A DNA stretch of 64,000 bases from Pseudisothecium myosuroides (taxonomy: Eukaryota; Streptophyta; Bryopsida; Hypnales; Lembophyllaceae): positions 4,278,001-4,342,000 of the forward strand of contig OX637297.1 in NCBI GenBank assembly GCA_951799445.1, read 5' to 3'. Below the pieces are notes generated by a model that saw only the letters and a list, made by a program, of their open reading frames with translations, was not told where the DNA came from and did no database searches. How positions within the stretch are numbered: position 1 is the stretch's first letter; the number at the start of each line of letters is the position of its first letter. A program made the position numbers and the translations under genes. Positions 44,207-54,047 of this stretch are shown here, piece by piece.

Positions 44207-44617
44207 GTCGTGGGATCCCACAATTGATTGTTCACATAATCAGCGCTATTTATTAACGCGCCTGCATCTCAATTTTTCTACCCACGCTAGACTCTCTCGT
44301 CGTGATTTCCCACGACGGTTTAGTACTTGAATTCTCTAAGTAGGTGTTCTAATTGTTAAGTCTGGGTCAGGTGCGGTCTTTACTATCCTCCATCGGGGGA
44401 TCCCACGATGGGTTACTAATCCGCTGCCTGGTCTGTGCCCAATATGTGGTCTGGGTATAGTTTTCGTCTCCGTATCTTATCATCGGGGGATCCCACGATG
44501 GGCCACAAACCCTGAAAATTGGGTGGCGGCGCAGTGGTGGGCGGCTAGGGTTTTAAATCAAGGGTCCTACGATGCTCGAATCTACACAGGGATTGCCCTA
44601 TCGTGGGATCCCACGAT
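44207..44617. repeat. Palindrome cluster in gene X intron 2
   Basis: Five members begin near 44,207, 44,299, 44,392, 44,482 and 44,600, at intervals of 92, 93, 90 and 118 bp. The last is the perfect 18-bp consensus. The 44,392 and 44,482 members are ATCGGGGGATCCCACGATGG. Intervening sequences are unrelated to each other. Confidence 0.9.
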
Positions 44618-44876
44618 GCACGGTTTTAGGGTCACTATCCCCGGTAACCGGGTCACGTACTCATTACCGTGTGTTCTTCTCGGCGTATGTACTACTGTAT
44701 TTCTTAGCCATGTTTATAACAACGACTATGCCAGAGGCTCTACTACCCTCATTTTCAGCAAAGTGCGTACCAATGCAATTGCAAATAGCCATACCCTAAT
44801 TATTAGCAATGTTTATAACCTAGATATTGCAAGCAAGAAACGGAAAGTAATGAGAATATAGTTCAAAGTAACTTAC

Positions 44877-45004
44877 GGGTCCTTCCAAACTGGGAGGTTT
44901 GCTGTACGCTGGGATGGACCTGCTGCCATCGTAGCTTCCGCTTGCACAAGTCCGGCCTTGTTTTCAGCTACTACAAAAATGCCCTTCCGCTCTTCAAAAG
45001 ACTG
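44877..45004 (-). CDS. Gene X exon 2 (contains the first ATG)
   Basis: Acceptor TTTCATGCAG and donor GACCC|GTAAGT. 128 nt: SFEERKGIFVVAENKAGLV, then the ATG at 44,929 (MAAGPSQRTANLPVWKD). The exon 2/exon 3 phase fits exactly. If exon 1 is coding, the protein starts further upstream. Confidence 0.7.
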
Positions 45005-45681
45005 CTGCATGAAATTCAAATGCAGAAGAAATTGTAACTTCAATCATTCACTGAGAATCACAAACTCCTAACTTGTTTCTTCATGACTAACCAAGTGAAT
45101 TTAATTGAAGAGAAGGTAAACTTAAATCTAAAGTGACGGACTAAGTAGCCTATCGCACAGAAAACAAGCGTGTCTGATCATAGTCATAAAATCCCTGCAC
45201 AAAACATGTTCCTAATATCATTTACAAACGAGTACTGTCTAACTAAATAATATACAATGAACTCTTCGCTCCATTCCTCTTTGGGAGCAACATTCCCATT
45301 CCTTACTTCACTTTGCTTCAATTCAAACACTCACAGCAGTCCATACACATTGAACTCTAGTTCGTGAACTACATCAAGGTTACTTAGCATTTTAGGGTCT
45401 ACAGTTCATATAAACTGAGAACTACGATGCGTGAAGAGAGCCTACAGCTGCGAGGAAGGCGAGTGCTAAACATCCATTGTACCCATGTACTAGAATGATG
45501 CAATCTACAAGCTTGAATGGGATCATCAATTCTTTCCAAGCCTAGAAGCTGAACTCCACAGCAAACGCACAGCTCCATGCGATCAAAGTTCGACAACGAA
45601 GAACTAATAAAATGAACCTCACTGCAGTAATGGAGTCACATGAAGAAAATAAAAATGCTGGTTTGGCTACGACGAACTAAC

Positions 45682-45870
45682 CTGTTGGATGAGCCGGGTG
45701 AAGTCCAGCACCTTGTCCTTCTTCTCGCGCACCGCCTCCGCCAGGGAACGCTCCGCGCACTACGGCACTCCACCACGAGCAAGCGCTGTTGGTCTCCGCG
45801 CACCTACACGCCTAGTAAACCGCCAGCGAATTTCGAACACGCTCCTCGATTGTCCCCCGACGCACTCAGC
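45682..45870 (-). CDS. Gene X exon 1, coding or 5' UTR
   Basis: It ends at the donor CAACAG|GTTAGT. Before it, the frame that continues into exon 2 reads AERSLAEAVREKKDKVLDFTRLIQQ, which looks like protein; a TAG interrupts it about 26 codons before the donor. I see no ATG in the upstream 250 bp, so the start is uncertain. GC content is higher here than in flanking DNA, as expected near a promoter. Confidence 0.45.
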
Positions 45871-47110
45871 TCCGCGCACAGAAGTTCAACGCTCAGCCAA
45901 CAAAAATGGAACCAATAAGCTAGAGAACCTCCAGACAACCAAACTCACTCAAAATGCAAAGCTTCAGACAACCAAACTCACGGACTGCAACAACCAGAAT
46001 GAATGCGCGAGGAAGGAAAGCGGAGAAGCGCACGAAATCAGGAAGACAGAGAAGCACACGACGTCGGGAGAAAAGGGTGGCAAGCAGACGTCGTGGGGAG
46101 GAAAGGAGACCAAGAGGAGAGGAAACCGACGGGGGAGTCTGCTGACGTGGCGCTGTCAGGTGCAAGACGGCGCAGGTCATGGCTGCCCGCCCTTCTCATG
46201 ATTACTGACATCATGAGGAGGGCTTGACTAGAAGTCTTAAGCTAAATAATCACTCATTACACAAAATGCTGAAATTAGGTCGCACACTTGCACCTCACTA
46301 ATTTCTTGACATTCAATAATTACTACATAAATTTTTTTTGTTTCTCTATAAGAATGCACTATTCTTTATTTAAGTATTGTTGCTATTGGAACTCTTGAAA
46401 CTCCATGTCTACAATTAAAAATAATTGTAGAAACGTTTATTTACTTTGATGGCTTGTAAAGTAACTTTGTTGAAATAAGGCAACCTAGTTTCACTATTTT
46501 GTCTACCTTCAATTAATTAGCACACTTTCCAGAGGTAACTTCCTACTTTGCATCCATAGTTACCTCCAAGTCTTAAACTCCTTTATTAGTTATACATTTC
46601 AAATATCAAGAGTCGAAATCAAGAAAAAAATGCAAAACAAAGAGTGATGGAATTAAATATTATTGCCAAAAAAAATTAAATGTTTTCCTAAGTAAAATCA
46701 AAATAATAGAATATAATTCCAAAAATGATTCAATTCGTACATTAAACCTTTAATCATAAGGTCAATCATATTATACTAGGGGTTTAAGCATGTTAGGCCA
46801 AAAAATTACTAAAGTTTCATTGAAGCCCTACTTTCCATGGAAACCAACCAAAAAAATAAATAAAAATAAATAAAATTTAATTAATACAGCTCCTAAATTA
46901 GAATTCTTGAATTCAGACACTACGAAAACATCTTCTTATACAACTGTCACTCTCACTAGGAGTGAGTACAGAAACAGTTTGAAATAAATTTCAATTGACA
47001 ACCTGGACTACAAGAAGCTTACTTATTTCTGTCATGACAAATGAAGAAACTAAACAATTTTTTCACAGTCACACCGTCCATCCACAAACAAGGCTATTAA
47101 TAAATAAAAT
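45871..47110. other. Upstream region of gene X and AT-rich intergenic DNA
   Basis: 45,870-46,190 is moderately GC-rich with open frames on the plus strand (R/K/E-rich) that I read as non-coding promoter-side sequence. From 46,200 the DNA is AT-rich with many poly-A and poly-T runs. Nothing recognisable. Confidence 0.45.
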
Positions 47111-47114
47111 AAAC

Positions 47115-48325
47115 ATACATGAATAATATATGTTGGTATGGAAAAAAAATGTACAAGTTGTAAATACTCCGCTCATGAAGTGAAGAGTCATGAGCAGAAA
47201 AAGTCCATGCTACGTTTTCCCAAACTTACCACGTAACCTAAAAAAATCACCTCGGTCCTGCGGTTCAAAGACCCTTCATTCTATAAATCATGCATGATGT
47301 TGTACGAGTTAATTTTAACAAAAAAAAATGTAGTTTTACTATTTTAAATACTCTGCCCATACAAACATTAGTTACGAATCATGAGCGGTTTAATTTCATA
47401 GATTGCTACATTGATTTCTAGGTTTAACCTTTGGTTTCGATGACTATTATTTTTTTACAAGCCGCTAAATATGCCTTTAACATAATGAACTTTGATTTCT
47501 AGTTTGCACTTGTGTCATTTTTCTAAAAAATGATTAGTCCAAATTATTTAATTAAATAGAAATGACTGTAACGAATACATAAGTACAGGGAACATTGTTG
47601 ATGATTGTCCTATATAATTCTTTCTCATTCATCTCGTAGGCAATCATTTTCATGTATACAATCAACATGATTGGCCAATGTGTAATGAAGAAATAATATC
47701 TAAATTATCTTATTGTCTTCTATATTAATTGTCTTGCAATGATCAATGAATAGATGTGGACAAGAGCGACCGTGATTGCCCGTGGTTTTAGGGGCATACT
47801 AAGTGTTAATCTATTTAATTTACTTGTGTTTTGGAGCATATCTGGAGACAGTTCTCCAAAGTACATGACCAAGCCCAGCCGCTCATGATCTTGGAATTAC
47901 TTGCAAAAAATGGAAATTAAAAAAAAATGTCAAACAAAGGACATTCAGAAATGATCTTCAATTTATGAAAAAAAATATTAATATTAAGTTACAACTTCAA
48001 TTTTTTGTTTTTAAATCGACATGTAATATGTATCGCAATTTTGGAAAACGTACCATGGACTTTTCTTGCTCATGACTTCATGAGCGAAAGATTAAGAACT
48101 TATACATTCTTTTTTTGATACCGACATGTACTGTTTTATGTATGATTTATGGAATGAGAGTTCTTTGAATGAACCGCAACAAGAGGTGGACCTTCTTAGG
48201 TTACGTGGTAAGTTCGGAAAAATATAGCATAGACTTCTCCCGCTCATGCCTCTTCATTTCATGAGCGGAGTATTTTGAAATTGTACCTTTTTTTCCATAC
48301 CAACATGCACTGTCTTATATATGAA
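47115..48325. mobile_element. Element with inverted repeats of about 190 bp
   Basis: The left arm (47,115-47,300: GTTGGTATGGAAAAAAA, ACTCCGCTCATGAA, ACTTACCACGTAACCTAA, AAATCATGCAT) is repeated inverted at 48,130-48,325. A second, shorter pair with TCATGAGCG words lies inside (47,330-47,400 and 48,010-48,100). The interior has no open frame of note. This fits a non-autonomous foldback or TIR element; no clear target duplication was found. Confidence 0.6.
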
Positions 48326-48332
48326 ATTGCCA

Positions 48333-49440
48333 GACATTTTTAAAATGAAGCCAATACATGGCAGGGCCCAATCATTTCATTCTCCAATTTTTTCAATTCA
48401 CGTAAAGATGGATTTTCCAACGGGCAAGAAGTAAAAATAGTGGTGGAATCTAAATCCTCAGAGCAATTCCAACTTCTACGATAGAATTTTCTGCATGCAT
48501 GTATGAACCACCCATGACATTTTTAAAATGAAGCCATTCCATGGCAGGGCCCATTAGTTTTATTCCCCATTTTTTTTAATTTACATAAAGATGGATTTTC
48601 CAACGGGCAAGAAGTAAAAATAGTGGTGGAATCTAAATCCTAAGAGCAATTCCAACTTCCACGCTAGAATTTTATGCATGCATGTATGAACCATCCATGA
48701 CATTTTTAAAATGAAGCCATTTCATGGCAGGGCCCATTAGTTTTATTCTCCAATTTTTTTAATTCACGTAAAGATGGATTTTTCAACGGGCAAGAAGTAA
48801 AAATAGTGGTGGAATCTAAATCCTAAGAGCAATTCCAACTTCCACGATAGAATTTTATGCATGCATATATGAACCACCCATGACATTTTTAAAATGAAGC
48901 CATTCCATGGCAGGGCCCATTAGTTTTATTCTCCAATTTTTTTAATTCACGTAAAGATGGATTTTTCAACGGGCAAGAAGTAAAAATAGTGGTGGAATCT
49001 AAATTCTGAGAGCAATTCCAACTTCCACGCTAGAATTTTATGCATGCATGTATGAACCATCCATGACATTTTTAAAATGAAGCCATTCCATAGCAGGGCC
49101 CGTTTCATTCCCATTTTTTTTACTTCACGTGAATTAGAATTTTGCAATGGGCAAGAAGTGAATATAGTGGTGGAATCTAAATTCTGAGAGCAATTCCAAC
49201 TTCCTTAGTAGAATTTTATGCATGCATGTGTGAAATTCCATGACATTTTTAAAATGAAGCCATAGTTCAATGGCAGGGCCTATTTCATTCCCAATTTTTT
49301 TATTTTCATGTGAATTAGAATTTTTCAACGGGCAAGACTAGAAAATAGTGGTGGAATTTAAGGTTGGAGCTATTACATTTTTCTAAATCAAATTTTATGC
49401 ATGCATGTATGAAATTTCATGACTTTTTAAATATTATTTA
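48333..49440. repeat. Tandem satellite, monomer about 183 bp, six copies
   Basis: GACATTTTTAAAATGAAGCC occurs at 48,333, 48,516, 48,699, 48,882, 49,065 and 49,242 (spacing 183, 183, 183, 183, 177); a degraded seventh copy starts near 49,419. Each monomer also holds TGGCAGGGCCC, ACGGGCAAGAAGT, TAGTGGTGGAATCTAAAT and ATGCATGCATG. Open frames inside it are by-products of the repeat. Confidence 0.9.
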
Positions 49441-49788
49441 AGCAGTTTCAAGCCATCACGCATTTCATTCCCGATTTTTTTTTCACATCGGTGGAGATTT
49501 TTCAAATAACAATAACAAATAACAATATTACGTACATCGTTGTCAAATAATGATGTAGATGTATACCACGTTCAATCATTTCAAAAATCTAGATGAAGAT
49601 TGCATGACCTACAATATTCTCATGAATGACATGATTCCAGGTTTAAGCATTCATCACCCGTCAAAGTGCATTAACAAATTTGAAAGCATTTAACTCATTA
49701 AATCATTCAGACTGAGATTTAAAATACAAAATAATAAATGGTTCAGTTTGTTCTTTGTTCCATCATGATTGCACATCCAAAGTCCTTC

Positions 49789-49945
49789 ACAAGGGGCTTT
49801 TTTGCGTTTCCCTCTCTCACTTTCCCCTATGTAAACAACAATCTTATGACGTTTCATTGTGTCAACGGATTGTGACACAAGGAGAAGTCATGGATTGCCG
49901 TTTACGCAGGAAAAAATGAGAGAGGGAAACGCAAAAAAGCCCCTG
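49789..49945. mobile_element. hAT-like MITE, about 155 bp
   Basis: Inverted ends CAAGGGGCTTTTTTGCG and, on the right, the complement of CAGGGGCTTTTTTGCG, continuing through GTTTCCCTCTCTCA. Flanks GTCCTTCA and GTGCTTTA match at 6 of 8 positions, consistent with a decayed 8-bp duplication as made by hAT elements. No coding capacity. Confidence 0.7.
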
Positions 49946-50207
49946 GTGCTTTATTTAAAAATTCGTAGATGAAATAAAAATTGTGTCAATCATTGTTTAA
50001 TCCGTAAAGTCCCATATTAAACCATAGGATGTTGTACTACATAACAAGAATTATATATGAAATCAATCTGTTAACTGACATTTTTAATTAGCAATATTGA
50101 GTTAGATTGAATTTTAAGTTTATATGTTCCCAGTCTGAGATGACGTAAATTTAATTGAGGAAAAAATTGGAAACAAATAATCAGCGTCATTTTCATTTTT
50201 CATAATA

Positions 50208-50425
50208 CCCTAAACCCTAAAAGCCGTAAACCATGAACTGCAGACCCTGAAAACGTTAATGTAAAGCGCTGCCACTGTATACCCTAAACCCTATTAAACC
50301 TTGAAACCCTGAACCCTGAAACCAAGAACCATGACCTTGAAACCGTGAACACTACACTACAACATGTACCCTAAACCCTATGACCGTGGACTGTAGACCC
50401 TATGACTGTGGACCCTAGACCCTAA
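50208..50425. repeat. Degenerate telomere-like tract
   Basis: ACCCTAAACCCTAAA, CCCTGAA, ACCCTAAACCCTA and many diverged relatives (ACCGTGAAC, ACCCTAGACCC) fill about 220 bp. It looks like a decayed interstitial telomeric array. Confidence 0.7.
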
Positions 50426-51029
50426 GATTGCATTCATTGGAATAGAAAATAACAAATATGAACATTCGAGAGTTCAAAATTTTTGTTGATTCTTTTTGTA
50501 AGTGAGGTGTTCCACATGTTTCAGGTGCTCAAGTTTTTGGGTTCACGAGATTTTGTACAGTTCGTTTCTGTAGGATACGTATAATCAGGTCGTGTAGGGG
50601 AAGAATTCCGAGTATTGATCGGGGAAGCGTGTGACATTCTGTCAAGTGAAAGTCTTCAGAGTTTGATCCGCTTTGGTCAAAGCATCATTGACTCCTAGAA
50701 AACGGTGCAACGATACCATCCTTGAATGCGGCGAATTTCAAAATGTCAGTGAAGAATCAGAATTTCAGTGAAGCCTGGATTTGCGAAGTTCCAGTCAAAA
50801 AGTCAAGAGCCCCACGCCCTCCCTCCTTGTAGTTGGAGATGCACGGAATTCAAGAATGCAATCAACTTCCAAAGTGAAGGACCGCACATAACCCCTAACC
50901 GTTGTTGATTGTGGCACGGCATTCAAGAACGCATCCAACATTCGAAATCAAGGATCGCTTAGTGATTTCAAAATTCGCGGCGGGAATTCAGAGCTGAAGA
51001 ATTCCAACCAGCCACCTGGTTCATAACAC

Positions 51030-51173
51030 GAAAAGAACCTGGAGCTTGCTCTTTTCGATTGCACACGTGAACAGGCGGAGCAGGCTGCGGAGTGGCGACT
51101 GGGTGTCTGCCGGCGTTGGCGACAGAGTGGGCGTGGAGGCGCACGAAGTTCTGACCGAGCCAGTTGCTGCTAG
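51030..51173 (+). CDS. Gene Y, possible 5' exon
   Basis: A GC-rich open stretch (ELALFDCTREQAEQAAEWR, then LGVCRRW) ends at a good donor, CTGCTAG|GTAAGA. The next acceptor on this strand that leads to the gene Y frame is TGTACAG at 52,546. No ATG or upstream junction could be fixed, so coding status is uncertain. Confidence 0.35.
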   Translation, partial: EKNLELALFDCTREQAEQAAEWRLGVCRRWRQSGRGGARSSDRASCC

Positions 51174-52546
51174 GTAAGAATGCATCCCTTGCAAGTGTTA
51201 TGCGATTCCGAATGTTGAGGATTTTGTAGTCGAATTGACGCCACTGCACTCTGTCACAAACTGAGGATGTCGTAGATTGAAAGTGAAACGGAGTCTACGA
51301 TAATTTTCTTCGCGCATTGGTCTCATTTTGCGAAAAACTCACGTGCTTAAGGGATCACCATGCTGTGGTGACATCAAGGTTCCTTTTGAATCGCGGGACG
51401 GCACTGCCCTGAGGGCAAGTTGATATGAGAACCTTGTACGTGGATGACAACCGGTCAGAACGTCTTCACAAAGTATTGAAATTAGGTTGCGTTAGGAATT
51501 AGGCGGGCTTACATGAGGAAAAACCAGCCATCAAATTCAACTACTTCTAAGAACGTTTCTTATTGTACCCATGGAGGTTCAGGAGTCTGAATTACAGCAA
51601 AATCCACTTTAAAAGTAGAGAATTTTTGTACAGAAACTGAGAATAGTTATAGAGTGTCGAATGTCATGGAACCAGTGACAGGAAACCTAATTTCACGATC
51701 TTTTGTAGATACGTTAGTCTACAATAGTAGAATATGTGTATATATCCAACATACGTAAGCATCGTGGGATCCCACGATCTCCGCGTATTGAGCGTGGGTG
51801 AGACCTCTCAGTCTTCGAGTATAGAGATATTGCGGTCTGGTAGTCGAGGGATGTTCTATCATTTTGTCGTGGGATCCCACGATCGATTGAACCTTGGCTG
51901 TGGCCTTCCTGGTGTACGTCTAGGTGCCTTACTTTTCGATGACCGTCATACTCCTCGTCAATCTTGTATAAGCATCGTGGGATCTCACGATCACATTTTC
52001 GGTTGGCACCAGGTTCTCCTACTCGGGGGGGTTCACAAACACTCTTCCGGAATTTACATGATATCGAACTCGTGGGATCCCACGATTGATTGATAATATG
52101 TTGGGGACTCGTCAAAGTGATTCAGTTTGATCCACTACTTCATTTGTATTTCTGTAGCGGTCTATGTGATCCCTTAGGAGGATCTTGGAATACCGCGATC
52201 TCTGGTTTAAATGATTGAGCGCCAAGAGTGTCGTGGGATCCCACGATGTACTGAACGTTCTTTGGTTAATGTCTTCTAAACTTCTGCAACGTTTTCCTGG
52301 ATGCCTTGGCTTCTTCCCAGTGGTTCTGGAACGGCCCTCGTGAGATCGCACTATCGCGTCTGGGCTTTCGAACTTCTTGTTGACAGTAACTAGATTCACT
52401 TGTTCATGTTGTGTTGCCGTGTGATCGTGAGTTCCCACGATTATACAGACGTTGATGCTTCTGTCCTTCATGTCGTGAGGTTACAATGCCATGAATGCAG
52501 CGCTCTTCTGTAGACATGCCTAACTCCTTGAATATATGATGTACAG
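51174..52546 (+). other. Probable intron 1 of gene Y, rich in palindromes
   Basis: Palindromes at 51,761-51,778 (perfect), 51,866-51,883, 51,974-51,991, 52,069-52,086, 52,230-52,247, 52,337-52,354 and 52,424-52,441, spacing mostly 87-108 bp. The first half of the interval holds nothing I recognise. Confidence 0.5.
51761..52441. repeat. Palindrome cluster upstream of the gene Y start
   Basis: Seven members of the ATCGTGGGATCCCACGAT family with short unrelated spacers. This is the densest non-coding cluster, ending 160 bp before the gene Y ATG. Confidence 0.9.
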
Positions 52547-53882
52547 GTTTTACGGATCATTTTAATCTCGTCCAAGGGATTCGATAGAGCTCACTCTGAC
52601 AATGGATTCATTCTGTGAGTCTGCTGCTGACGCGATAGTTCCGTATGTGGACGGAACGCATGTAGAGGGTGAATCACAGGATTCCACCGGTGGATGTGAA
52701 GCATTTGTGAATGGTGATTGGGTTAAGCTGTTTGTGCCTGGATTCGGTGAAGTTGGATCAGGAATCGTTAAAGAGGTTCGTCCCTAGGGCTAGTGGCTGG
52801 GTGTGCCCATACCTGTTGAGCCTTGGATTTACATTCTGGTGCGACCTCATTCTATCAAACTAAAATTCCAGGATTTGAAATGCTTTCCTTGTCAGAGGGG
52901 TATGAACACATTAGAGGATGTTCAAGAGAATGTAGTGTTGTGGAGAGCCGTCGACGTTGTTAGAGCGTCAAGGGATCCCCCGATGGATCCATGTCCGTAT
53001 ATTTGTCAAGGAGCCTGGTTTGGACTTGATGTGCATCGGAAGGACGCCGACGGACTCCTCGTTTCCTCGGGTCGTATCATTTGTTGGAGTCCGGAGGATC
53101 ATTTCCAAGAGGAGACACTTGGTGAAGGTTTCATAGGTGTGACAGTCCTCGATGTTTTTGTGGGTGACACCGAAGCCATAATGTCTCACGATAGGTGGTC
53201 AATTTCGGAGTGCTGGTTTCCCAATGGTCGTTCGTTGAAGGAGACAGTGGATCATTTTGCCTCCATTCCTGATATCGACGACCCTCTCGCTTACCTCGGA
53301 GGTAGAATGAAAGCACCATACCGGTTTATAGTTTGTAAACCCAATCTGGAACTGATGGAATCGCAGTACTCCCGCAAAACGGCAGACGAGGTGATTCAGA
53401 AAGTCAGCTTGGAGAAGTGCTGCAGACGTCTGTGTTGTCAGCATTATAACCAGGAGTTCACGCTGTTAGTAAGGCAGAAGTACTACTTGAAGTCGTTTGA
53501 CGAGCACCGTGAATATGGGATTGGAGTGGGAGGACAACTACACGAAAGGTACGGGAAGCGGAAGCGGAAATACGTCACGCTAGAGGGAGTTGATGTTTGT
53601 GGCAAGGCGTGGTACATAATTCACAGCATCCCGAAGTCCACTTACCACAGTTACATCGAGATGTACAACGATGGCATCGTATCAAGGATGCACAAAAACA
53701 AAGGGGTTAAGCGCCTGCGGGCTCGGACTGTTTAGGTCGCTGGGACTATGAAAGCCATTATTGACGAGAATGCTGATCAAATGCCCCACCAAATGCACGG
53801 CATCGGGAATGGGCGAATGGACACTCTAAAATTCCTTCCTCCCGGAAGAAATTGGAAATGAGTCCGAGCAGACGCCAACGAG
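52547..53882 (+). CDS. Gene Y exon 2: N-terminal half of a DUF7869-type protein, with stops
   Basis: Acceptor TGTACAG at 52,546; ATG at 52,602 (MDSFCESAADAIVPYVDG). It has an SH3-like WVKLFVPGFGEVGSG segment, then WIYILVRPHS, YICQGAWFGLD, a WSISECWF segment, an EKCCRRLCCQHYNQEF cysteine cluster, and HSYIEMYNDG. The same frame runs to the donor GAG|GTAGTG at 53,882 but carries TAG at 52,785, 52,791 and 53,733 and TGA at 53,859. The 311-codon stretch 52,803-53,735 is open. The N-terminal half has no named domain that I know; its cysteine pattern suggests a metal-binding DNA-recognition part. Confidence 0.6.
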
Positions 53883-54047
53883 GTAGTGCCCCTAATCTCC
53901 TGTCACTGCTTTATTGATCGTGCGATCTCCCGACGAGATCAATGATCGTGAGATATCACGATCACTGTTCTGGTGCATTGCTTGTCATTTGCATTCCTTC
54001 CCCTCCGCTCGTACCGATGCTTAAGCGTACCAATTCTGGATGTGCAG
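53883..54047 (+). other. Gene Y intron 2 containing two palindromes
   Basis: The 165-bp intron (GTAGTG ... GATGTGCAG) preserves phase 0. It holds GATCGTGCGATCTCCCGACG and GATCGTGAGATATCACGATC within about 50 bp of each other. Confidence 0.65.

Larger units (their letters stand above)
40368..44876 (-). other. Gene X intron 2, enlarged by a C-type element
   Basis: It lies between donor GACCC|GTAAGT (44,876) and acceptor GCTGCAG (40,368). Without the insertion it would be about 1.0 kb. Palindromes lie at 40,463-40,480, around the insertion point (40,548 / 44,051), and near 44,207, 44,299, 44,392, 44,482 and 44,600-44,617, about 90 bp apart in the last group. Confidence 0.75.
34246..45682 (-). 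pseudogene. Gene X: large multi-exon gene ending in an FCP1/HAD-like domain; disrupted reading frame
   Basis: Seven exons can be joined by good GT-AG sites on the minus strand: 45,682 and upstream; 45,004-44,877; 40,367-39,046; 38,589-37,232; 37,131-36,898; 36,772-34,991; 34,898-34,246. Splice phases agree at the junctions checked. The first in-frame ATG is at 44,929. Intron 2 contains a whole C-type element. The frame is broken by stops at 37,514 (TAA), 37,000 (TAA) and 35,706 (TGA) and by frameshifts at homopolymers near 39,840, 39,752, 38,047 and 36,490. It is therefore either a decaying gene or a real gene with assembly indels. The C-terminal part is a DxN-type FCP1-like domain; the rest matches no family I can name. 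Palindromic repeats occupy introns 2, 3 and 5 and exon 6. Confidence 0.65.

Noticed and set aside
45689..46201. A 170-codon plus-strand frame near the gene X 5' end
   Set aside because: It overlaps exon 1 on the opposite strand; composition is that of GC-rich promoter DNA and no motif is present.
48947..49328. Two similar minus-strand frames (HTCMHKIL...ELLSEFRFHH)
   Set aside because: They are translations of neighbouring 183-bp satellite monomers.
44207..52441. A CRISPR array
   Set aside because: The DNA is eukaryotic with spliced genes, the repeats are 18 bp and variable, spacers are 70-90 bp, and there are no cas-like genes.
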